Under the pieces are notes generated by a model. That model was not told the DNA's origin and did no database searches. It saw nothing but the letters and a program-made list of their open reading frames with translations. Positions 34,147 to 46,524 of a DNA stretch of 64,000 nucleotides are shown in pieces; positions within the stretch are counted from its first letter, which is position 1; each line of letters opens with the position of its first letter. The position numbers and the translations under genes are program-made. The DNA is from Thinopyrum elongatum (lineage: Eukaryota; Streptophyta; Magnoliopsida; Poales; Poaceae): positions 377,326,569-377,390,568 of the forward strand of contig CM022302.1 of the NCBI GenBank assembly GCA_011799875.1, read 5' to 3'.

Positions 34147-35859
34147 ATGGAGTCGGCTGACCCCAGCACCAAGAAGATGAGGCTCCCGCCAGTGGCGATG
34201 CCTGTTGTAGATCCTGCACCCGGCAGCGCGGGGAGAAGCGGCGAGCCCGCCCCCACCGGATCCCAGGAACCCATAGAATCTCGGGTGGACCGCATCAGCG
34301 ATCTCCCGGACGCCATCCTTGGGGAGATCATCTCGCTTATCCCCACCAAGGATTGCTGCCACACCCAAGTCCTCTCAACTCGGTGGCGCCCTCTATGGCG
34401 CGCCGCGCCCCTTAATCTCGACTGTCGTCAGCTATCTCTCTTTAATGATTTTGAACTCCCCAGAGCCATCATCTCCTCCCACCAGGGCTCCGTTCAAAGA
34501 CTCTGCATCCCGCCATGCTACCTAAGCAAGCATAGCATGCCCTACATGGTGGACGCCTGGCTGAAATACCCTGAATTCATAGAACTACAGTTGTTTGAGT
34601 TCTACTATTCCCTAGGAAATCACCTACCAGATACCGAACGCCATGTACTTGTGCCCTCAGCACCGATGTCCATCTCGCGGTTTTCCTCCTCTCTCCACAC
34701 CGCCACCTTTGCGCTGTGCTACCTACCAGACAATCTGGTACTAAACCTTCGACTCCCATTTCTCAAACAACTTTCACTTGTGCGGGTTCGTATATCGGAG
34801 GCCTCATTGCACAGCATCATCCACTCCAGTTGCCCTGCCCTGGAGTGCTTGGTGCTTGTTTTCACAGTTAGAATCAGTTGTCTCCAAATAAAGTCGCCTA
34901 ACCTTGTAAGATATGGAATTTCTTTTGACGGAAGGCAGCTCATCATCGAAGATGCCGCTTCACTTCAAAGGTTGATCCTTGATTTTAGTTATTCACCATC
35001 GCAAGTAACTGTCATCTCTGCACCTAAACTGGAGACCTTGGGTGTAATACATGATCTCTATGCTCATTTCAAGATGGTGTTTGGCTCCACAGTTCTTCAG
35101 GTACTGTATATTATCATCTACACTTGTAATCATAAGCTGCATTTTAAATTTCTGCGCATAAGTTCTATATCATCTTGGAGTACACATTTTGTACTAATAT
35201 TATGTTCTATGCTCAATGAAGAGTTTCTCCATGGATAGCCTATCAATGGTGTTGGATTCTGTCAAGATCTTATATATCCAAATGAATAGTTTTGATCTAA
35301 ACAAGATTATTGGGTTGCTGCAATGCTTTCCATGTCTGGAGAAGTTGTATATAAAGGTGATAATTTCGCGCACATTGGAAGCCCGCATATAGTGTACTAG
35401 AATTAACCATTCAGTTGTTGCTCTTTCGACACTCTTTTTTTCAGACCTTAACTATTTTCAATCTTCATGTCTATTTAGGCAATAGGACGGGGTAAGAAAG
35501 TTATAACCAATCAGTGGATTCGTAAGCACAGGGATTTTCTCACTTCTCATGACATTCGATTGAAGACAATAACGCTGGAACGATATGTAGCCAACCATGC
35601 AAACACTAGATTTGTCAAATTCTTCCTGCTGAATGTGAGGTTACTATTGTCCATTAGGCTTAAGTTTATCAGCCGCATGGTTTTGACGGATGGGTATGTG
35701 GAAGAGCAAAAAAAGGAGTTTCAGGTGGACAAAAGGCCTTCTGAACGTGTCGGGCTTCTATTTACAACATCTTGTGGTCATAATCCAGTAAATTTTACGA
35801 CCCAAGATGTTCATTCTATGGACCTGACCGATCCATTTGAATGTGACTGCCGAAAATAG
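34147..35859 (+). CDS. F-box/LRR/FBD protein, three exons, intact
   Basis: The exons are 34147-35100, 35222-35356 and 35479-35859, joined at GT/AG in phase 0, giving 489 residues. The F-box (about residues 49-90, RISDLPDAILGEIISLIPTK with STRWRPLW) would bind the SKP1 subunit of an SCF ubiquitin ligase. Leucine-rich segments follow (LRLPFLKQLSLVRVRISEAS, then SCPALECLVL). Exon 3 holds the C-terminal FBD-like region (LKTITLERYVANHANTRFVK). I chose the ATG at 34147 for its context (AAAATGG) and because the longer upstream frame is low-complexity. This is a large and fast-evolving grass family; the substrate is unknown. A GT-rich possible promoter lies upstream, in divergent orientation to the 33.5-kb gene. 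The gene looks functional from sequence alone. Confidence 0.8.
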
Positions 35860-35861
35860 TG

Positions 35862-36160
35862 CTGGAGTTAGATGTTGTTGCCCTTTTCAATCTGGGTTTT
35901 GTCTAAACCTGATGAACAATTAACCCTCGTGCTTTTGTACAGTTTGTAAGCTGGAGTTAGATGTTGTTGCCCTTTTCAACTCGGTTGTGACTGTCATATT
36001 TTCTTTGAAACAAGGCAAATGGCTTGCCATTTGTTTAATTAAGAGTGAAATATTGTAACAAATCCCAACCAAGGGAAATAACATCACTCTCGCCGGCTGC
36101 TTGAGCTCACTATGCATTACAGAACCCAAGTGATTAGCCCACACCAGCACCCACAAACTT
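35862..36160. other. F-box gene 3' region with a 30-bp direct repeat
   Basis: GCTGGAGTTAGATGTTGTTG occurs at about 35862 and 35949. Further right is a GCAAATGGCTTGCCATTTGT palindrome. No gene seen. Confidence 0.5.
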
Positions 36161-36240
36161 ATTTTGAACTAGCACACCAAATGGGCTATAAATTTTCATA
36201 AGAAAGGCTGCATGACCGTGACAGATTTGGATTCTGACAT

Positions 36241-37098
36241 TTGGGACCCATGAGGAAAAAACCTATCCAAGGTGGTGTCGACTTAATTACTAGTCAACAA
36301 ACGATTCTGCCTACCAGCCGTTGGATTGACATCCAACATCTGCCGTGTATCTTCTATCTCTTGTCTTCTTCCTCCTGCCGCCCAAACCAAACCTCCCCGT
36401 CGGTTCCGCCTGCTCCCGCCTCCCACGGCTGGCTGCGCCTCTGCCGCCCTACCGTACCCTCAAACATTGGCCAGTCCCTCCCTCTATTCCCCCACACGTC
36501 ATGTTATTCTTCGGTGATGTCAGCCCCAACACGCACCCACACCCGAACCAGTCAACCCTCATACTCCCCTCCGCCTATGACTAGACTGGCGCATCTTCCA
36601 CGGCTCCTGTTCGTTCCGTCTGAGGCCTCGCCATCGTCCTCCACCTTGGTTCACTCGCCATGCACGGTGTGCCGCCGTCTAGTGTTGTCAACATCATCAA
36701 CAACCGAGAGGAACAAGGAGATGACTGTACGTGGAGAGGATGACAGTAGGGACCCACCAGGGTCATGGCAGTACGTAAGCAAGTGCCTCGTTATTACAAG
36801 CCCAAAAAATGGTTCCTCCTAATGGTTGGACATCTGGGGCCCATGCCATTGTCAATGTAGTCAATAAACGAGAGAATTACACAACGAGCGGCTGACACCA
36901 GGGACCCAGCAGGTCGCGCAGTTGTTATTTACATTTTTTAGGAACAAGCAGTTGTTATTTATACTAGTTTTAGAGACGGATCAGGGTAACAACGGGGCTG
37001 TGCGGGGGCTGTGGCCCGTCTAGCCAGGGTTTTATTTTATGTTTACCACATGATGAGCCCAGTTGTGTTTTTTTCATGCTGAAAATGGCTAGCCCAGT
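36241..37098. mobile_element. CACTA-derived segment left of the Tat-like insertion
   Basis: It contains the CCGTTGGATTGACATCCAAC motif, a CCAAACCAAACCTC block and a CCCACACGTCATGTTATTCT block. Each recurs at 51.0-51.2, 51.7-51.9 and 54.35-54.55 kb. Removing the element at 37099-50400 joins it to 50401 at the shared CCAGT. The outer 5' end of the CACTA element was not found. Confidence 0.5.
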
Positions 37099-37638
37099 TG
37101 TCGTGGAATAGTCACGGCAGATGTCCTAGTGTGAGGACTTAGTCGTGGAGCCATCGCAATGAGGTTAGTGTAAAGGGGTTGATCAGGACAAAGGACACGG
37201 GGAGTTTATACTGGTTCGGCCCCTTGCGGTGAAGGTGAAGGCCTAATCCAGTTTGAGGTGGTATTGCTAGGGTTTCGACGACCAGGGAGCGAATACGCTT
37301 AACCTGGCTCTCGATCTGTTGTTTCTTGTCCCTCAACCGCCGCCGGGTCGTCCCTTTATATACACAGGTTGACACCCGGCGGTTCACAGAATCCCGGCCG
37401 GCTCATAAATGTGTCCGGCTCGGTATCCCCTCTTTCCTATCTTACAATACAAGTCATATACTTATGGCGGTTTACGTCTATGGGCCCTAACTCGCCTTTG
37501 GGCTTTGGGCCTTCTTATTAAGTCTCCTTCGTAAGTCTCCATCTTCTATGTCTTCATGGGCTTCAATACAGGTAAATCACTATGAGCATAACCCGGCCCC
37601 TCCTGGGCGGTTTATACTCAATAGTTATATCCCCAACA
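37099..37638 (-). repeat. 3' LTR of the Tat-like element
   Basis: It is the same length as the 5' LTR with eight substitutions. In element orientation a short purine-rich stretch (CCTGGGGCCTAA) precedes it and is the likely polypurine tract. Confidence 0.9.
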
Positions 37639-37825
37639 TTAGGCCCCAGGTTGATTTGAACTTATTCATGTCAATCTTCAACACTTAGGAAAATTCCTTC
37701 TTCATTACCTTCGCAAAAATTTGTAACTCGCCGTGACGTCATCTTCCGAGATCATGATAACCCGCCATGACATCACCCAATTTGGAGCTCCTCGATTCTC
37801 GCGCATGCCACTTATCCATTCACCT

Positions 37826-37833
37826 TATAAATA
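37826..37833 (+). promoter_or_regulatory. TATA box of the antisense gene
   Basis: TATAAATA lies inside the element, outside the LTR. It is followed about 30 bases later by a pyrimidine-rich start region and a leader exon ending at CTTG|GTAAGT (38015/38016). A leader intron to 38545 (TTTTCCAG) precedes the ATG at 38558. Confidence 0.6.
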
Positions 37834-38557
37834 GGGTCAGGGGTCCTTTTCACTTTCCCCCCTCGGCCTCTTTGTCTTCATCGTCTTCCTCGCGACGCGC
37901 TGCCCTCGAGTCCAGCCGCCGCCATCGACCCTCTCCTCTGCATCACTATTGGCCGCCGCTTCAACCTGACTTGGTCCAGATTTTGCTCACGCGCCTCCGC
38001 CGATCAACAGCCTTGGTAAGTTCTTCCTCCTTCCCCCTCCGTAGATCTCATTAGGGTTCGAACGGATTCATGGAGGTTCGGCACTGTTCTTCACCTGTTC
38101 TTCGCTGTTGCATGAGGTTTGATTCAAACTTGATACTTATCCTGTGCGGCAATAATCCTAGTCCCTTTTTCCTCATCAGAGCATCTCCTTTAGGTAGAAA
38201 AAATCCGATCTGGACCTTCATAAACTGCTCAAGTACCAGTATTTTAGGTCTGAATATATTTTCATTTCCTGACACGCGGTAGATCCAAAATTGCAATACC
38301 AATCTGTGAAACCTGTTTTTCATCACTTAGCCATTTTCCAACTTCAGATCTATACTTTCAATATCCGTGTAGGCGGTTTAACCTCAGAAAATAATAACCT
38401 GCCAGGTACCATTAGTCCCCTCTTAAACCGCCAAGTGCTCGTCTTAGAAATTTAATAACGTCACTGTCTGGTTTAACATTTATGCATGCTTCAACACTTT
38501 CTGCCTGTTAACCATGAACCTTAAACCGGCACAAATCTTTTCCAGGTTATCGTATAA

Positions 38558-41500
38558 ATGGCCAAATCCTTTTATTCCTGTAACTGGGTTCCATCCCGGG
38601 TTACAGAAGAAGAACTGAACGGGTGTGTTGCAACCGGCGCTTTAGCGAAAAAGGAAGACATCCACTGGAGAGCCCCCGGTCCAGAAAATCCTCCTGAGCC
38701 CAAGGATGGGGAAGTGATCATTTTTGTTGATCATCTGAATCGAGGGTTCAGCCCTCCCGGATCAAAAAATTTCCGTGATGTGCTTCACTTCTTCCAACTT
38801 CACCCTCAAGATATTGGGCCTAACTCCGTGTCCAATATTTGCAATTTTCAAGTGTTTTGTGAAGCCTACCTGCAAGAAGAGCCCACAGTCGACCTGTTCA
38901 AAGATTTCTTCCATTTAAACCGCCATACTGAATTTACGGATGGGCCCAATACTGAACTTGGTGGGGTTTCAATTCAGAAGAGAAAAGACGTCAGCTTCCC
39001 TCATGCTAGGCATCATAGCCATCCCAAAGATTGGAATCAAACTTGGTTCTATTGCCAAGATACATCTCTAGCTGGCAAGAATCCTCTGCCGGGTTACCAT
39101 GCTCACCGGCTTACCGATGCACATCCATTCCCCCAAAGACTCAATGCAAAGGAACGGTCCAAATATGCACCACAGCTTTCAAAGCTCAGAGCCTTTATGG
39201 CAAACGGTTTGACAGGCATTGATTTTGTCCGTTGCTGGGTATCTTGGAGCATTTTGCCTTTAAGCCGTCGCCCCGGTTTAATATGTGAGTACACAGGGGA
39301 TGTGAAAGACCCTCAACGCCACACTGATATTCAGCTAACTGATACTGAAATTACTAAATCTGTCAAGAAGATGTTGGATGAACCGGTGACCGACTGTAGC
39401 AAAATAGGACTTAGTCCTTTCTGCGCTTCAAATAAACCGCCAGCTGTAAGAATTGCCCCACTCCTGCTTTAATCCATATTCTTAATACTCCTTTATGATC
39501 TTTTCAATCTTTAAATAGGGTGATGATCCGTTCTGGAAGAAGAAACCACAGGATAAACCGGCCAAAACACTTCGTGTCAAAACCAAGGTCAACAAGAAGC
39601 CCGCTAAGAAGAAAAACACCGAGCCTACCGAGTTAAACATTGACGATGATAATCCGGAGTCAGAGGTAGAACTTGATTCACTTGGCTCTTTTTTCATACA
39701 TCTCATTGACGATGATTTTTATCAAGACGACGCAGAAGCTAGTCGCGCAAATGACGTAGAGGTAACTATTCTCTCATTCGGTTCAGAACCTCTGCCCACA
39801 CAGAAAACCCGACAAGCAAGCCGGAAAGTAAAATTTTCTCACCCCCTAGCTTACTTGGATCGAAACTTTCTTTTGAAGAAGCAGCAACATGAAGCTCGCC
39901 GCACAACCCGGCATAGCAGCCATGTGGTCACTTCTTCCGGTTTACCGAACTCGCCAGTTCGTAAACGCCGCCCAGAGGTCTCTTCTATTTCTGACACATC
40001 TTATCCCAAGGCGGGTTATTTCCAACAACCTCTTAATCCGTCTGATTCAAACTATCAGGGAACTTCCCATTCATCCTCTGGCGAGTCCACAGGGACACAA
40101 ATCCCAACCCTCAAAACTGTTCCTGGGTGAGCATTTTTAACTAACCCCTTATACCTTATGCTTGATCATTATACTAACCTGTTATTTGCGTCTCTGTCAG
40201 AGCCAAGGCCAGACCCAGTAAAAAGGCCAAATTGAACAAACCGGCTGATGACAGCGCGCCAACTGATCCGGAAAAGAACCCGGAACAGTTTGAACCAAAT
40301 ACTGATGCTATTCTTGATGATCCGCCACCGCAAGATCATGAAACCTTTGTTGAACAGATGGAAATTGATCCGATGGGGCATGCTGATAACCCGCCAAGCC
40401 CAACTAAGGCTGCTGATGATAAAGCCGACGATGTTGTAGTTACCGGTGTCGGGTGTACAGCCCCAGGCAACCCCACTGCTCTATCAAAACATAGTGCCAA
40501 AGAAGAATTTTCTGCTATTGACAAGGGCAAGTGGAAGGTGGACTTGGAAAGCTATGCCCACCTCAGCGCCCAAGATATTCATTCTGGGTTTTTAAACCAT
40601 TTGCACACAAGCCGTGATTATGAAGCCAGTTTACTGAACATGATGAAGGAGCGATATGATGTAAATGCTGTTAACTCTGCATAAATATTCTTCCCTTAGC
40701 CGCCAAGTTTGCTGGACATAAAAGAATAGAATGTTCTGCAAACTTTCAAGAGCCATATAGATCAACTCCACTAGCCCGCAAGGGCCGGTTTATAATGTCA
40801 ATATGAACCGGGACTTTAGAATAATAAATCTTTAATTTCGCCTGTGTAGCCCCCAAGGGTCGACTTAATAAGTATGTTAAGTTGAGATTAATTATGCTGT
40901 AAGGCTCAAAATTCTTACTTAGGACCTTTATAATCCGGTTGACCATCAAGCTAATAGTTGTTATGTGCTTGGGACTTGTAAAAAAAAATTGATAAGAAGC
41001 AATAGACATTAGCCCCCAAGTGCCAAGTATATTACTTGTTATGTGCTTGGGACTTTGAATATGCACTGCTATGTAATTAATTACATGTCCCTTGCAGGCT
41101 GATCTTAACAAGAAGGAATCTCAAATCACCGACCTTCAAGAAAATATTAAGTCGCAACAAGCCGAGACCTCCAAAGCCAAGGAGGAACTGACCAGTGCCT
41201 TAACAGCAATGGAAAAACTGAAGGAGAGCTTCAAGAATGAGCGGGCAGGTTGGGATACAGAAAAGTCAACTCTACTGAAGAGGGCTGAGGATGCTGAGGC
41301 TGCCCTTAATCCGGTAGCTGAGGAGCTGACTGGCTTGAAACAGCAAATAAATGCCATGACCGCTGCCGTATTTGGTAAATAACTTCTTCATAAGCTTTGA
41401 ACATGTATTATGTAAGAGACTACTGGTTTACCGATGTTTTTGATGATGCAGGAACTCGCATTGCTCATCTTGGCTCAGATATGCGGCAAAAACTGAAAGC

Positions 41501-42107
41501 CGCCTATACACTTACAGAGCAATTATATACCAGCGTACAACGGGTTATCTGCACAGCTTCCCATAATAAACCGCCCCCAACCTTGATAAAGGAGACGTTG
41601 GAAAGGCTGGCGATGATGCCTGCACGGTTTGAAGAGCTAAAGAAGTCAGCTGCCAGGGCGGGTGCTCTTACTGCACTGACTCGGGCCAAAGCTTGGATAT
41701 CTGATCTTGATCCAGCCGATGTGGGAAACGGCTACCCGAGCATAAAGGAGGACGGGTCAGAGTTTAATAATGATGACCTCAGAGCCTTAACGAGGGAAAT
41801 GCGCCCATTGGCTAGCTAATTGGCTGAAGAAACCAATCTTTCACATTATCAGTCGATTTATGATGCCAACAACAAGAGAGTTAACGCGCCAACTTATGAT
41901 GCTCCAAATCTTATTCCTCCAATCCGTAAGCATACCTATGCCCCTGATGTTGACCCCTCCACACTTATAAGTGATGAAGCTGTATTCAAGGCCTTAACTG
42001 GGATTGATTGGACCACCATTGACTTCCAGCCACTGGGTAGAGAGGAGGAAGATGAACCGGCGCTGGACGATCCGCAACCTTCAAGTCAGCCAGGCCAGGA
42101 CTCGTAA
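38558..42107 (+). pseudogene. Spliced antisense gene of the Tat-like element (Transposase_28, putative gypsy type transposon)
   Basis: Five exons join in phase: 38558-39445, 39519-40126, 40201-40660, 41098-41374 and 41452-42107, all GT/AG, 963 codons. Exon 1 holds the domain catalogued as putative gypsy type transposon (VIIFVDHLNRGFSPPGSKNF, then VLHFFQLHPQDIGPNS, then FQVFCEAYLQEEPT). The middle is basic and then acidic (KKPAKKKNTEPTE, later DDPPPQDHETFVEQMEID). Exon 4 is a long coiled coil (NKKESQITDLQENIKSQQAE). An in-frame TAA at 41817-41819 cuts the last exon; the frame continues to a final TAA region at 42107. The role is unknown; proteins of this type occur in antisense orientation in Tat-group elements. 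It faces gag-pol, so its transcript could pair with nothing in pol itself but could overlap genomic RNA of the element. Confidence 0.7.
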
Positions 42108-43320
42108 GCCGAGGGCTGGTTTAGCAGCTGCTTTCTTTAAGACTTGTTAAAACAATTATTCTTTTGGGCACCAAACGCCTTGTAATAGGCTAGCTTAAAC
42201 TCTTGTTCTGCTATGCCATCGTGCATATTTACTTTGCATGACACTGCTAATCCACCATGTTAAGATATGCCACTTATGCTTATAATATTAACAATGTGGA
42301 ATCTGCTCCTGCATGCAACGGATTAAAAGTGTCCTGGCGGTTTACCGCTGGACGGGTCATAACGCCCAATATAAAACCATGGAAACTACCATAGCTTACA
42401 CCCAAGGCTAGACTTTCAGAATAACCAAATTTGAAATATATCATACCTGTGATATTTGATCACACTGTTGGTTTACCGAACCGGTGTAGTAAGGGGGAGA
42501 ACCCAAACTTTGAGCACTGGTAATTATCATAGATTGCTTGGCTTATGAACAAAACCAGGCCGGGTTAATAAACACCGGATATTATCTTATCTCATACTGG
42601 CGACTTATAGTCAAAATCCAGGCCGGGTTAATAAACATCGGATGAATTATAATCATAAAGCATTATAAGCCTCATCAAATAAACCTCAAAAACTGTGGAA
42701 TAAAACAAACAAAAAAACGAGGCTTTTCATGGGCTGCCAGGCCGAAAATCGAGTGCTTTCACGGGCCGCACAGCCACTGAGTTAAACCTATATACAAACC
42801 TTATAAGATGGACCTCACATAACCAATCCTCGTTTTAACTTTGACAAGTTCAGGGTCTGTATAAGATTGACTTGTCAAACGTTCGGCGGGTCATTCCAGG
42901 AATACCTGGGCGGAGTGGCTTACTTAAAAAGGCAGGATAACCCGGGGTTTTAGGTGAATACACCTGGCTTCCAAGCCTGGCTTTTAAGCCTATTACAAGG
43001 GTTATACAAACTCTTTGTTCTTTAGAATCAAGGAGCCCCCAAGTAATATTTTTGAGCTGTGCTCAAGGGGCACCTATGTTTGAGCTGTGATTTTGCAACA
43101 GACTCTCTTTGGTACCTTTAACCTGGGTAGCAAGCCCCCAAGTTTTTTTTCAGTTGGCTTATAAGCCGGTTCAAAGGGTAATCATAACTTCGCTCATAAG
43201 CCGGAAGTCCCCAAGTAACCAAAGACTCATTAAGAAAAAATGACAGAGGCCCTGCTTTAGCAGGGGTGCCGGTTTAATATATACATTGTCAAAAATATGT
43301 ACATCAGAAGAGCCAATTGC
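42108..43320. other. Spacer between the antisense gene and pol
   Basis: No coding frame. It contains repeated GCCCCCAAGT and CCGGTTTA words, common in this type of element. It probably holds the 3' ends of both convergent transcripts. Confidence 0.5.
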
Positions 43321-44523
43321 TCAGGTGTAGTAAGGCCGAAGATGAGCAATATTCCACGGCCGGCGAGTCTCTTCCTCCGACGTGCGTGAGTCCTTGTGGT
43401 CTCAAACATCAATAAGGTAGTATGACCCGTTGTTCAGATTCTTGCTGACCACAAAGGGTCCTTCCCAAGGTGGGGATAACTTGTGCATATCAGTCTGATC
43501 CTAGATAAGCCGGAGCACTAAGTCGCCTTCTTGAAAGGTTTTGGTCTTGACCCGGCGGCTGTGATAACGACGTAGATCTTGCTAGTAAATCGCCGAACGA
43601 GCCGCTGCGAGATCACGCGCCTCGTCTAACAGGTCAAGTGCATCCTGACGTGCCTTTTCGTTATTAGCTTCAACGTAAGCCGCCACCCGGGGTGAGTCGT
43701 GACGGATGTCACTGGGGAGAACCGCCTCTGCTCCATAAACCATGAAAAAAGGCGTGTAACCCGTAGATCTGTTGGGCGTTGTGTTGATGCTCCATAGCAC
43801 CGAGGGTAACTCCTCTACCCAACAACCCGGTGTCCTCTGTAAGGGAACCATAAGCCGGGGCTTGATGCCTCTCAGGATCTCTTGATTGGCTCTCTCAGCT
43901 TGACCATTAGATTGGGGGTGAGCCACCGATGATACATCAAGCCGGATATGCTCACGTTGACAAAATTCTTTGATAGCACCCTTGGAGAGATTAGTGCCAT
44001 TGTCTGTTACAATGCTGTGTGGAACGCCAAAACAGAAGATCACCTTCTTCATGAATTGAACCGCCGTTGCTGCATCACACTTACTGACTGGCTCTGCCTC
44101 TACCCACTTAGTGAATTTATCAACCACCACCAAGAGGTGGGTCTTCTTATCCTTGGACCTCTTAAAAGGTCCAACCATATCAAGCCCCCAAACTGCAAAC
44201 GGCCAAGTGATTGGAATCATTCTCAACTCCTGAGCCGGAACATGAGCTCGACGTGAAAACTTCTGACAACCGTCACATTTTTTGACCAAGTCCTCAGCAT
44301 CAGCATGAGCCGTCAGCCAATAAAAACCGTGACGAAAAGCCTTGGCTACAAGAGATTTAGATCCGGCGTGATGACCACAATCTCCTTCATGGATCTCACG
44401 CAGAATCTCACAGCCTTCTTCAGGAGAAACACAACGCTGAAACGCCCCGGTAACACTGCAATGGTGCAGCTCTCCATTGACAATTGTCATTGACTTGGAC
44501 CGCCGGGTTATTTGCCTGGCCAA
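43321..44523 (-). pseudogene. pol: Integrase domain of the Tat-like element
   Basis: The zinc-binding region is GDCGHHAGSKSL to KKCDGCQKF (H-H-C-C type). The catalytic D,D,E residues are seen in VWGLDMVGPF, SIVTDNGTNL and QSNGQAERANQEI. The C-terminal part follows with stops at 43582-43584 (TAG), 43501-43503 (TAG) and 43402-43404 (TGA). The same frame still reads PPWEGPFVVSKNL and RRPWNIAHLRPYYT, and the probable natural stop is at 43321-43323. It is inactive as written, though the catalytic core itself is open from 44523 to 43585. Confidence 0.8.
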
Positions 44524-44538
44524 GGTTTCATCCTCAGG

Positions 44539-45336
44539 TTACTCGCCCCGGGTCATATATGCTAAATATGGAACTGTCCAATCAGGAATAACATGAAGAG
44601 CCGCCACCAACTGAGCTTCCGGGTCAGGAATAGCCAAATCCTCCTCTGTAGGTAACTTGACCGACGGGCTATGCAAAACGTCAAGAAAGACATTAGGTGG
44701 CACTGGTTTACGTTGAGAACCCACTCGGCTTAATGCATCAGCCGCTTCATTTTTCCTCCGATCAACATGCTCAACCTGATAACCCTTGAAGTGACCAGCA
44801 ATAATATCCACCTCTCATCGATAAGCCGCCATGAGGGGATCCTTAGAATCCCAAGTACCAGAGACTTGTTGAGCCACCAAATCTGAGTCACCAAAGCACC
44901 TTACCCGGCTTAAGTTCATCTCCTTAGCCATCCGAAGACCGTGGAGCAAGGCCTCATATTCAGCTGCATTGTTAGTGCAAGGGAACATCAAACGGAGAAC
45001 ATAACAAAATTTATCACCTCGAGGGGAAGCAAGCACAACTCCAGCCCCCGAGCCCTCCAATTGCCTGGACCCATCAAAGTGAATAGTCCAATACGTGTTA
45101 TCTAGTTTTTCCTCAGGCATCTGCAGCTCTGTCCAGTCATTGATGAAATCCACCAGTGCTTGAGACTTGATGGCCGTGCGAGGCATATACTTCAAACCAT
45201 GAGGCCCAAGTTCAATGGCCCATTTGGCAACCCGGCCTGTTGCTTCCCTGTTTTGGATGATATCTCCTAAAGGAGCAGAGCTAACCACAGTAATGGGGTG
45301 ACCCTGAAAATATTGCTTAAGCTTCCGGCTTGCCAT
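44539..45336 (-). pseudogene. pol: RNase H domain of the Tat-like element
   Basis: YWTIHFDGSRQLEGSGAGVV gives the first catalytic aspartate. NNAAEYEALLHGLRMAKEM gives the glutamate, and VRCFGDSDLVAQQVSG the next aspartate. A TGA at 44815-44817 interrupts before the last helix region (FKGYQVEHVDRRKNEAADAL), which continues in the same frame to a TAA at 44539-44541. RNase H degrades the RNA strand in the RNA-DNA hybrid made during replication. Confidence 0.8.
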
Positions 45337-45357
45337 GAAAACCCCATATACAAGCTT

Positions 45358-46461
45358 CTACCAATGTGGGTATCTCTGCTTGGACTCAATAAGCACTTCG
45401 CTGATATAATAAACCGGCCGTTGAACCAGATATTCCTTGCCTGCCTCTTTCCTTTCAACCACAATCGCCACACTGACAGCCCGGCTATTAGCAACCACAT
45501 ATAACAACAGCGGCTCCTTATCAACGGGCGCAGCTAGGACCGGCGGCTCAGCCAGCTGCTTCTTAAGCGCCTCAAATGCCACATTAGCAGCGTCACTCCA
45601 GACGAAGTCATCTGTCTTTTTCATCATCTGATACAAAGGGATGGCCTTCTCACCGAGGCGGCTTACGAACCGGCTTAGCGCCGCAATACGACCCGCCAGA
45701 CGTTGAACATCATTGATACACGCCAGTTTAGCCAGAGAAGTAACGGCTTTGATCTTCTCCGGATTAGCTTCAATGCCCCTGTTAGACACCAGAAAGCCCA
45801 AAAGCTTGCCCGCCGGCACACCAAAAACACACTTGGCCGGATTAAGCATCATCTTATAAACTCGGAGATTATCAAAGGTTTCCTTCAAGTCGTCTATCAA
45901 CGTCTCCTTCTTTCTGGATTTCACCACAATATCATCCACATAAGCATGAACATTGCGTCCAATCTGATTATGAAGACAATTCTGCACACATCGCTGGTAA
46001 GTCGCCTGGGCACTCTTGAGCCCAAAAGGCATAGACACATAGCAGAAGGCTCCAAAGGGAGTTATGAAAGCTGTCTTCTCCTGGTCCTTAACTGCCATCT
46101 TGATCTGATGATAACCAGAATAAGCATCCAAAAAACTCAAACACTCACAACCCGTCGTAGCATCAATAATCTGATCAATACGAGGGAGAGCAAAAGGACC
46201 AGCCGGACAAGCCTTGTTTAAATCCGTGTAGTCCACACACATGCGCCAAGTGCCGTTCTTCTTAAGTACCAGCACCGGGTTAGCCAACCACTCAGGATGA
46301 AAAACTTCAACAATAAACCCAGCCGCCAAGAGCCGGGCTACCTCCTCACCAATGGCCTTACGCCTTTCTTCATTGAAACGACGAAGAAACTGCTTGACCG
46401 GTTTAAACTTGGGATTAATATTGAGAGTGTGCTCAGCGAGTTCCCTCGGTACACCTGGCAT
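45358..46461 (-). CDS. pol: Reverse transcriptase domain of the Tat-like element
   Basis: 367 residues open between stops. Motifs in order: KPVKQFLRRFNEERR, VLKKNGTWRMCVDYTDLNKA (truncated here), FLDAYSGYHQI, FCYVSMPFGLKSAQATYQR, the catalytic YVDDIVVKS, then the connection region LGFLVSNRGIEANPEKIKA and YYISEVLIESKQRYPHW. The polymerase core looks intact in this stretch, but a TAG at each end (46525-46527 and 45358-45360) isolates it. Confidence 0.85.
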   Translation of the reverse strand: MPGVPRELAEHTLNINPKFKPVKQFLRRFNEERRKAIGEEVARLLAAGFIVEVFHPEWLANPVLVLKKNGTWRMCVDYTDLNKACPAGPFALPRIDQIIDATTGCECLSFLDAYSGYHQIKMAVKDQEKTAFITPFGAFCYVSMPFGLKSAQATYQRCVQNCLHNQIGRNVHAYVDDIVVKSRKKETLIDDLKETFDNLRVYKMMLNPAKCVFGVPAGKLLGFLVSNRGIEANPEKIKAVTSLAKLACINDVQRLAGRIAALSRFVSRLGEKAIPLYQMMKKTDDFVWSDAANVAFEALKKQLAEPPVLAAPVDKEPLLLYVVANSRAVSVAIVVERKEAGKEYLVQRPVYYISEVLIESKQRYPHW

Positions 46462-46524
46462 GTTAGAAGGTTTCCATGCAAAGATGTCCCGGTTCTCACG
46501 GATGAACTCGATGAGCGCGCTTTC

